Assembly (NCBI RefSeq): GCF_016859285.1
Contig: NC_053400.1
Location: 15,184,546-15,248,545 of the forward strand
Direction: 5' to 3'
Source of the DNA: Xiphias gladius
Lineage: Eukaryota; Chordata; Actinopteri; Istiophoriformes; Xiphiidae
Length of the DNA stretch: 64,000 bases
In this document: in pieces, positions 53,201 to 64,000 of the stretch
How the letters are laid out: every line of letters begins with the position of its first letter
How positions within the stretch are numbered: the stretch's first letter is position 1
Position numbers and translations under genes: made by a program
The notes under the pieces: generated by a model
The model's database searches: none
Told to the model about the DNA's origin: nothing
What the model saw: the letters and a program-made list of their open reading frames with translations, nothing else

Positions 53201-54345
53201 TCTTTGTGTAGCAGATGAGAAAGACACACAACCAATGTCTTGAAAGAAAAACCCACATTTTCAGATCTGAATGAACTCTTGTGTCAGTCTCTACTCTGTG
53301 CTTCTGCTCTTTTAACTTCCCAAATATTTACCTGTTTTTCTCTCTACCTCTCCCCGCACATCTGTCTTTTTCTCCACACTTCTCTGTGTTCCTCTGCTTT
53401 ATCTCGTGACACAGCACACACACGCATACATGTGCATGCATGTACATAACACTGTATTTTCTCTCTCCATTTGTCACTCTTAGACGAACGCACACGCACC
53501 AGCTCCCCTCCTCCATTAGAGTTATAATTAATCCAACTGCTCCGGTGACAGAACAGAGTAGCCCCTACAGATCAGGTTTCAGCTGTTGGTTGTTTCTGAG
53601 GTTCTCTCCTAATTCATTCAATATGGGTCAGACAATTCTGTGTGAATGTTAGATCATGTGATCTGCACAGTGGCAGGTTGTTAATTTAACTAATTGCTAG
53701 TGTGTATATGTGTATGTAAAAATAAAAAAAATAAAAAAACAAAAAAACAGTCTTGGGTGTGCAAGAACAGCATAGTTGAGACTGTGATTCCACTATGCAA
53801 TCTGTGCTATTATTCTGTGCACACTAACCATTAATCTTTGTGATATTTGTTAAAACATGTTGTACATTTATATAAGGCTTAAGGTGGGGACAAATACACT
53901 TGCAGTGTATAGATGCACTGTAAGTGATGGGCTCAGCTTGGGGGGGGGGGGTCTATCAGGCTACAACATTTAATGCAATCAGCTACAAATAGTCTGCTTA
54001 AAATTACTGAAAATGTATGACTGGAATAATAAGGCACACACGTATAACTGTCTACACACAGAATGCCTGTCCTCAGCTCTTATGAAGTGATTTTGTGTTA
54101 GCTCGTATTGATCACTAGACCGACAACTGAACTCTTAATTGGCACCCCAGGGCTGCGGGACTGTTCCTGGTAGACCTGTCAGTCAATAGTTTGGGTCCTG
54201 GCTCTCGCTGTGGCCTAAATCTGTTCAGATGAGGGCAGCATTTTCCCATTTTAAGGCTGTCTGAGGCCTACTAACAGCAAATCTATAACCCTGCTTGGTA
54301 GCAACTGGCGTCTTCCCCTAGAAACCCCCCAGTGGCCCGCGCGCT
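50246..54345. other. Intergenic region between ABCB10 and alpha-actin
   Basis: No coding gene is supported. It contains a C/T-rich block at 52400-52560, CA tracts at 52673-52697 and 53409-53425, and an A-rich run near 53720-53748. ORFs such as 52204-52797 are compositionally biased (Ser/Pro/Leu from pyrimidine-rich DNA). No NUP133-like sequence was recognised. Confidence 0.6.
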
Positions 54346-54403
54346 CCTTATACGGCCCTCGAGGTGGGACCGCGAGGCGCGATGGGAGGTCAAAGCGACA
54401 GTT

Positions 54404-54413
54404 CCATATATGG
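54404..54413 (+). promoter_or_regulatory. ACTA1: CArG box (distal) of alpha-actin promoter
   Basis: CCATATATGG is a perfect CC(A/T)6GG serum-response-factor site, about 250 bases before the likely start. An imperfect CArG (CCTTATACGG) lies at 54346-54355. Confidence 0.75.
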
Positions 54414-54560
54414 CGCGCGCTCTCTCCTCGTCGGGGGCGCGCGGCCTCACCTCCGATCCCCTCCTGAAACCTGATGGACGGAGCTCCAGCCCTCCCCTCC
54501 GCAAGGCGCGCCTCCTCGCTGCACCTTCCCACCCACTCCTCATCCTCGGCCTGTCAGCAT

Positions 54561-54570
54561 CCTAATATGG
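54561..54570 (+). promoter_or_regulatory. ACTA1: CArG box (proximal) of alpha-actin promoter
   Basis: CCTAATATGG is a perfect SRF consensus 54 bases upstream of the TATA box. This is the arrangement known from vertebrate sarcomeric actin promoters, which use SRF for muscle expression. Confidence 0.8.
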
Positions 54571-54623
54571 CAGAGGGCCGGGATGGGGGCCAGTGCTGAG
54601 GTTTGTGAATGGTGGAGGTCGGG

Positions 54624-54630
54624 TATATAA
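54624..54630 (+). promoter_or_regulatory. ACTA1: TATA box of alpha-actin gene
   Basis: TATATAA in the context GGGTATATAAGC. A start about 30 bases downstream, near 54655, would fit the non-coding first exon ending at 54717. Confidence 0.85.
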
Positions 54631-54654
54631 GCTGGGCGAGCCGAAGGGAGGACT

Positions 54655-54717
54655 GTAGCTGGTTCAGCAGCAGCACTGGTTGGGTCATTCTCTCCGAGCC
54701 GCAGACACACTCCTAAG
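54655..54717 (+). other. ACTA1: Alpha-actin non-coding exon 1
   Basis: The exon ends at a strong donor, CTAAG|GTAAGAC (54718). The 5' end is estimated from the TATA box. A non-coding first exon followed by an intron of nearly 0.9 kb is standard for vertebrate sarcomeric actin genes. Confidence 0.75.
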
Positions 54718-55556
54718 GTAAGACCCTGCTAGGACCTGCCACTCGCGAAGCCACTCATCTAGACCGGGACACCAGACTATAGGCCACAGCCAGAGCACCG
54801 CTGCAGCGTCCACTGAGGCAGAAGTTAGACAGCACCTCCAGGGACAGGACCTATAGGACCAGATTGTGCAACTCCACTGGAGGATAGGCTAGACTGTAGG
54901 AGAGGCCCTGAGGGAGACGGGTAAAGTGTTAGTAGCCGAGGACCGAGAGGAGCCAGCAGACCGACAGGTGTCATAGAAATACGGTGCTGGACGCGAGAAG
55001 CTCTTATCTGAACTATCAGGTCTGGAAATTGTGGATAGATAAACTGATAGAGAGATGAAGCGGATTCAGTAGATCGACTGATCTGATTCAACAGCTTCAT
55101 AGGTGTAACACTGAATCCTGAAAAGATGCTGACGCCGCAATGCGCCCTCAGACCAATTAAATAGTTAACCTGAGGAAAGTGATAATGACACAAAGAGAAT
55201 GCTTGTGGATTTAGTTGAACTGCTTGATTTTGCTTACAATTTCCACAGGTTTACAGATTAGAATAATATAAAGAACTGGTGTTAGTCAGGACCAAACTCC
55301 GATAGATACCTGAAGGAAAACTGTGGTTTGGTACCGTTCACTTTTCATGTCACTTTATAGGTTTATACGGGCTTGTATGTCCTAATGGCCTCGTGTCGGT
55401 GTGCCATGGACACGCGTGGCGCAAGCCACGAGCCCGGTCGTGGTCCAGTAAATGTTACAATTATTTTTAGTCCTTTTAGTCTGTTGCATCGGTTTTAGTT
55501 TGGAAGCCATTTCTGTCGCACACATTCTGCATGGCCGCGTGGATTCGATTTAGTGA

Positions 55557-58502
<2,946 letters not shown>

Positions 58503-58860
58503 ATCCACCTTCTTCTTCTCCAGCTTCTCCATCGTCTCCATCACTTTCACCACCAGCTGTCTGGAGATCAAGCGAGGAGGAGGATCAACCTCTGCGGCAC
58601 AGCAACACGCTGCTGTCAATGGACTGCCTGTCTGCGCTGTTGACATTCTTATGCATTTTCTATCCTTTTAAAATGTGCATATTTTGTAGCTGTTGTCTGT
58701 GTTGCACGGAGAAAGGCTGTGAAAAACCACCACTGAACCATGCATCCACCCAAAAAACTTTAATAAAAAAAATAACAACAACAACATGTTGCCCAACACA
58801 TGTGAATGTAAGTGTATATACATATTGATAATTTATTAAAGTCCATTATTTGGTATTTTT
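58503..58860 (+). other. ACTA1: Alpha-actin 3' UTR with polyadenylation signals
   Basis: AATAAA at 58762-58767 and ATTAAA at 58835-58840 are candidate polyadenylation signals, giving a 3' UTR of about 0.28 or 0.35 kb, usual for this gene family. Confidence 0.65.
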
Positions 58861-60000
58861 GACCCTGGCCTTGTTTTTCCTAGTAGAGGGAGGCTAGTTG
58901 GAGAGGATGGCAAACAAGAGCTTTGGTGAAAATTACAACGGAAATACTGATATCTGGATGATATCTAGCATTTAAAAGGTGCCATTTATGATGTCACTTA
59001 CCTATATAACCATCAAAATACGATGTCATCTTAAAATTCAATATTTAGGAATAACAGCGAGAATTGGGGGGAGAAAATGAATCGAAATCATCATAACAAT
59101 TGGCCTAAGCCCGGGAAAAGCCAAAATAAACACACTTACTGTATGACACAAACTACAGCTACATGAACCAATCAGCTGATCGGCTGCAAGGGGGAAGTTC
59201 ATAGAGGTCGACAGGGGCGTCATGGCTGAATGGGTGGGGGGGGGTCTCACACTGTCCCATCAGCCCCTGCTGCTTCGGGGCTGCTATAGGTGACAGATGT
59301 AATGAAAAGCGACGCCTCCAAGCTCCAACAGTCGGAGTTTGACTTGCCAGGAATGTGCCTAGGCAGCAGCAGCAGCTCCGCTTTAGAGCGAGCGGATCAG
59401 AGGCATGGGATACCCGACACCCGGCTCCGAATCCTGTTGAGCGCAGTCCCGTCCCCCAGACCATCTTTAGACAAGAAACGGACCTCGTGTACAATAGGGC
59501 ATCTCCGTAGCCATACCTTATATGCATGGAAGCTCACCAAGCCATCCGGGTGTGGGTCAGGGTCGGGGCTAACAGCACAAAGGGGTGTGCTGGGAGCGTC
59601 TGTGGCGCGCCCTGCCCCCGTGACCACATCACCGACACCACCCCACGGATCCTCTACAGGAGGCTACAGGTACAGGGAGGCCTACAAAAGGCAAACTTGT
59701 GTGCATCGATATTCAGCTCGGTATGACACTTTTTGGAGCCATTTAGAAGTGGCCAATTAAAGCACTGCCTGGCCTTGAAGCAGCCATTTACCACATTACC
59801 TTCCTTTATGTGCCGAGCCCGTGGAAAATGCCTGAATACAATAAAACATATTGACCTTTTTAGGCTCGTTTTACGATCTGACAGAAATCATTATCAGCCA
59901 AGTGGCCCATAACTGCCCGACCGCGTTCCTGACATCCCGGCCCGGGCCACCTGTTGCAGGGTGTGTTTGGCTTTTTAAAAACGTCCTCCGGCGGGCGGAG
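58861..60000. other. Intergenic region before CCSAP
   Basis: No recognised gene. It contains an unassigned open frame at 59290-59760 (plus) and a G-run near 59237. The sequence becomes CpG-richer toward the CCSAP promoter. Confidence 0.5.
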
Positions 60001-60087
60001 CTTCGCTCGGAGACGCAGCCTGTGCGATCACAGCAGCGCCGCGAACGCCATCTGTTCTGCTCCGCTTCCGTGAAATCCGACTCCAGC
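60000..60087 (+). other. CCSAP: Possible CCSAP 5' non-coding exon
   Basis: The CpG-rich stretch ends at a good donor, TCCAGC|GTAAGTAT (60088). It could join the acceptor GGACTGCAG|TTCAAAGG at 61021, 25 nt before the CCSAP ATG. The left limit is a guess. Confidence 0.4.
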
Positions 60088-60499
60088 GTAAGTATATTTA
60101 CTGTACACAAAATTAGACTCCCGCAAGCCCTTGTGGACGGATTGTCAATGCTATTTGACGTTTATTGAGCTATATCAGCGAGCGCTGACAGACAGGCGAT
60201 TGTCGGTGCTCCATATTACCATATGATTACCGGACATCTATAAATAACACCGACACATTTGTCGTGAGGAGGTAATACGGAGCAACAGGCAATAGACGAA
60301 CCACTACAGTGGCACTCTGTCACAGTGTAATAGCGCATATGATATAGCCCAAGATGGCGATTTCATATAAGACGACTCTAAAGCGTTGGAGCACAGTCGC
60401 ATCCAGAGTTAGGAAATGGGCCTGTACTGATTTACAGGTTTATAACAGTTTATAAAGCCTGTTGTGTCTTCATGCAGTCATTGTTGCCGACCTTTAATT

Positions 60500-60860
60500 T
60501 GGGGCATTCAACTGTAGTTTAGATCGCTGGAGCCAATCACAGGAGGAGATTACTGCCACGTCATCACGTCCACGGCGTTTCCGCAGTGAGCGTTCTAACG
60601 GTCGATCAAATTTACACCCGGGGACCCTTTTTTAAGTGTTATTATTTTTCACAGCATAAAGCCGATTAGAGCTACAGATTATTCTTGATAAAAATTCTCG
60701 AAACTAGTCTTGTGTCTGTATCTCCAGCCCGGGGAGGCGATCTAACCCCGGGTGGCGGAGGAAGTAGGCGGGTTCGTTACACGGGGGAGGCCTCCAGCTG
60801 CTCTGCCATTGGTTTATAACTGCTTCCAGATTATCGTTTAAATGTCCGGCGGTGGCACCA
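60500..60860 (+). promoter_or_regulatory. CCSAP: Candidate CCSAP promoter elements
   Basis: A CCAAT box at 60533-60537 and CCACGTCA at 60556-60563 (followed by TCACGTCCACGG) look like NF-Y and CRE/UPRE-type sites. A second inverted CCAAT (ATTGG) lies near 60809. They may drive CCSAP from a start to their right, or sit in its first intron. Confidence 0.4.
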
Positions 60861-61045
60861 AACCCCGGACAGCCGCGTATCACAGAAGCTAGTGTTTGCG
60901 GTAGCCACGTTTAAGCCCATAGAGCAATGTAGTAGATGTTAACAGACCTGTTATGCGTGTGTAACATCGCAAGCTTTTGGTAGAGTTTACTAAGCTTCGC
61001 GCTCTTTTGTTGGACTGCAGTTCAAAGGGTTTCCAAAGGGACGAA

Positions 61046-63057
61046 ATGGTGACCAAGAGGATCCGCTCGGAGTACATGAAGAAATTCAAAGACCCCAAAT
61101 GGGAGACCTACACGAAGTGTTACGAGGAGATGCTGAAGTACAGGCTAACCCGCAGGCTGCTGGAGCACACACACAACCCCTGGTTCTGGAGTGGCTCCGA
61201 CAGTGACTCAGACACGGGAGGAAGAAGTCCCCCTCCTCCCAAGAAGAACCAGGTAGGGTCTGAGACCACCAGGGGCAGGACGGAGGCGGCTGAGCAGGAG
61301 GAGTGTGAGGGGGCGAGGACGGAGAGACAGCAGGAGCATCAGACCAGAACCACAGGGCCCGTGCCCAGGCTTCCCCTTCAGGAGGAGGAGGAGGAGGAGG
61401 AAGAGGGGGAGAATCTGTCCGCTGGGCGGTCTGCAGGTAACCGCGAGATAAGACTGAAAAGCCTGTACAGCATGTTGGGATGTTTTCATGTTACTCTACT
61501 AATATGTCACTCACTCCTCAGGCTCACAGCTTGATGGTGCCAGAGAGACGAGAGTGCCAGAGGAGGAGAGGGAGCAGCGGAGAGCCAGCGGCAGAGGCAG
61601 TAAACACTTATTGGTTCCCCACAGGGAGCGAAACCAAGGTAATTCTGAGTGGAAAAGTATGGTCCGTAGTGTCCTGTATCCTGCAGTGCCCATCAGATGT
61701 GAACGGCAGCCCAGAAACCGGGTGGTAATAACATCAAAATAACGGGGGAATTAAATCTTGAATCTCTAATTGACAACAGGGTGATAACACAGAGTGTAGA
61801 GCCTGTGCTCCCCCTTTTGGAGAGGGGAAGCAAAAAGATAATTTTGTTCATTTAGTGATCAAAAGAATATTGCATCATAAATGTATATCTTAGTTTATTC
61901 ATATGCAACAAATGTAAACCTAATGTCAAACTCCCAGTACACACTGTCGAAAAAATTGCTTGTCTTTATTTAGGACTGGTAAAGGTGTCATATGCTATCA
62001 ACCAAATGGCAATAAATGCACAGGTAAACATTAACCGATTTCACTAACAGGAACCCAGCAGAAAATAGTTTGGTACTAGTAATTAAATAAACAGGACAAC
62101 ATTTATAAGATGTGTCCCAAAAAGAGATCAGAGTTTAACGAAACTGCACGCCCATCATATAGAGGTATCACAAAATGTCATGTCTCAGGGAAAAGGGAAA
62201 TCATTCTGTTCATATCATGCAAACAAAAACATTTTCTGCCATTTTTTTAAAAATTCAAAATATGTCGATATTATTATACTCTGAGTACCATACAGTATGT
62301 TAAACTGTGTGATCAGAGTCAATTGTGACAGCCCTACAATATAATGGTTCAAAAATGTGTATATAAACCTCATTATTGGATTGCTCAATAGCTTTCCGAT
62401 ACTCTTGCTCCCATTTAACTCATATATATTTAAATATTTAAGTATTAGCAGGCAGACAGTTACCCTCCATGCTTTCTACCCTCCATGCACAAGTTTCTGT
62501 TTCTGGTATTTTGGCACATCTTAACCTGTTTGTCTTTTCCATTTGTAGAGAGAGACACTGGACGACACCAACCGCAGCAGAGTAAACCTTCCAAATCCTC
62601 GAAAAAAAATTGGCGTTCCCAGCAGGTCAGACCTGCACCATCACGACAGCCCATGGAGGACAGTATGGAGAGCAGACATCCTTTTGCTCTGTACGGTTCA
62701 GGGGAGAAGGATGCAGACATTGCAGGCAGAAAGACACACAACGTAGGCCCTGCAGCTTCAACCAATGAGGTAGGTCTTGTTGTCTGTCGTTCTGTAGAAC
62801 TGCGTGCGACAACTTGTACTGTGACTGAGCACAAGTGTCAACAGGAACTGACATTTGTGTTTATTTTCCTTGTAGATCCATGAGTCGGCTCTACGTGCTA
62901 AGATCAGGCGGGAGGTGGAGCGTCAGATCCAGACCCAGAGAACAGAGCGCCGGAGAGCCAAGTCTGCCGATCTGGACACGGCCAGGAGGCTGGTTCAACC
63001 TGAGTTCAACCCCTGGCTCACTGAGTACATGCGCTGCTTCTCTGCTCGCTCTCGATA

Positions 63058-63058
<1 letters not shown>
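61046..63058 (+). CDS. CCSAP: Centriole, cilia and spindle-associated protein (4 coding exons, 303 aa)
   Basis: CCSAP (C1orf96) binds centrioles, ciliary axonemes and spindle microtubules, and supports spindle stability and cilia. Coding exons: 61046-61436 (its exon starts at 61021), 61522-61638, 62549-62769, 62876-63058. Phases agree and total 304 codons with TAG. The N-terminal block [20 protein letters not shown] continues to [15 protein letters not shown] (about residues 8-48). Three more blocks match human CCSAP: HPFALYG-GEK at 213-222 with KTHNV after it, [11 protein letters not shown] at 244-254, and the C-terminus [16 protein letters not shown]. The middle (50-170) is Ser/Asp/Arg/Glu-rich and poorly conserved, with eight Glu at 113-120. 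The gene follows alpha-actin on the same strand, as in other vertebrates. Confidence 0.93.
61639..62548 (+). other. CCSAP: CCSAP intron between coding exons 2 and 3
   Basis: About 0.9 kb, AT-rich, bounded by CAAG|GTAATT and TTTGTAG|AGAG. Nothing else is recognised in it. Confidence 0.7.

Positions 63059-63059
<1 letters not shown>

Positions 63060-63106
<47 letters not shown>
63060..63106. repeat. (CA)n microsatellite in CCSAP 3' UTR
   Basis: About 22 CA units start two bases after the CCSAP stop codon. Confidence 0.95.
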
Positions 63107-63109
<3 letters not shown>

Positions 63110-64000
63110 GAAATAGTTAAATCAGAATGACTCCAGACAAAAATGAGAAAGTAAAGCCATTATTGCCTATCACCTAAGAGGTTTAAATACACATTAATGT
63201 AGAATAGAGCATGGGGTTGATTGAGACAAACAAAAGCTCCTGAATGCGTATAACTCTCACATTCGAGATGTAAAACCCTAAACATTGAAATTCACAGTGT
63301 GGCTTATTCGACAAGGAGTGTGCTATCATGTTTTTTAAAAATAAATCAATTTTATTATATACAACAAAAAACATTTTACAGGGTAGAAAAGACTTTTTGA
63401 AGGAACTCATTTTAAAGTAAATGTTTTAATTTTTGTATATGTCCATCATATACAGATATTTAGATGTGAATGGAGAGTCTAAAATGCATTTTACAGCTGT
63501 ACTTTGATGCAGTCCCTTTAAACGTGTTGTATAAAATGTGCCCATATTTTTTTTTTTACATGGTGATCAAACCATAGTGGACTCACACAGGGGTAGTAAG
63601 GGTACATGGCAGCATGTATGAATATATTCAGTGATTAGTGTTCTTAAAAATGATACTGAGATAAAGATGAGACCACGAACATCGGGAATGAACAATGCAG
63701 TCCGTATTGTATACACATATGAACAAAGCCAAACACACACACACAAGCAAATAGTTTGTAATCCAGAATAATGTGCTAAGTACAGCGAGATGGCTTAATC
63801 TACTGAGAGTTTTTCTCCGATTTAAGCTTCTGATGTGGATGGGCATTTTCTTATTTGTGCTGAGTACAAAGTTGGTTTATGTACAGAGATATGTCTGTTT
63901 CGAAGTTTTTACAGTTTTTAAAATTTTCAGATCATTTAGTACTGGGAACTGGTTCTTGTAGATTTAGCGGTTTGTGTAACGGTGGATTGATGTTTCATGA
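63107..64000. other. CCSAP 3' UTR and flank
   Basis: A plus-strand AATAAA lies at 63340-63345 and could end the CCSAP transcript. A reverse-oriented signal (TTTATT) overlaps at about 63350-63355, so a convergent neighbour, RAB4A in the human order, could end here too. No coding sequence is seen. Confidence 0.45.

Noticed and set aside
54251-54565. ORFs on both strands upstream of alpha-actin
   Set aside because: They overlap the GC-rich actin promoter with its CArG boxes and have no recognisable protein.

Overview
This window is ordinary nuclear DNA from a bony fish. The evidence is introns with GT..AG borders, Tc1-type transposon relics, very many CA/GT microsatellites, and five genes of a conserved vertebrate gene block. 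Compact introns and dense CA repeats suggest a percomorph-like teleost, but the species cannot be named from sequence alone. There is a 500-base assembly gap at 5456-5955.

Layout from left to right. (1) Positions 1-18546 are intron 1 of GALNT2 (minus strand). It holds two dead Tc1-like transposons, several copies of one dispersed repeat, and microsatellites. GALNT2 exon 1 is at 18547-18642, inside a CpG-rich promoter island; the remaining GALNT2 exons lie outside the window to the left. (2) Positions 18643-23731 are intergenic and probably include URB2 3' UTR. (3) URB2 (minus strand, 38051 to 23732, 11 coding exons, 1692 codons) encodes a nucleolar ribosome-biogenesis protein. (4) Positions 38082-39421 are a head-to-head promoter region shared by URB2 and ABCB10, with three GATA motifs on the ABCB10 side. 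(5) ABCB10 (plus strand, 39422-47876, 14 coding exons, 720 aa) encodes a mitochondrial ABC half-transporter. (6) Positions 47877-54600 are a probable long ABCB10 3' UTR followed by intergenic DNA. (7) An alpha-actin gene, best called ACTA1 by position (plus strand, TATA box at 54624, CDS 55599-58502, 377 aa), has two perfect CArG boxes upstream. (8) CCSAP (plus strand, CDS 61046-63058, 303 aa) follows, and the window ends in its 3' flank.

The order and relative orientation GALNT2-URB2-ABCB10-ACTA1-CCSAP match human chromosome 1q42 as I remember it, except that TAF5L (between URB2 and ABCB10) and NUP133 (between ABCB10 and ACTA1) are not visible here. The five genes are linked by old synteny and do not form a pathway: Golgi O-glycosylation, 60S ribosome assembly, mitochondrial heme-related transport, muscle contraction, and centriole/spindle function.

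I found no new biological system. The points most worth a second look are the two missing syntenic genes, GATA sites in the ABCB10 promoter, splice sites of URB2 and ABCB10 that abut GT/CA repeats, a Tc1 element nested in an older repeat, and alpha-actin residues that match the mammalian cardiac rather than skeletal isoform.
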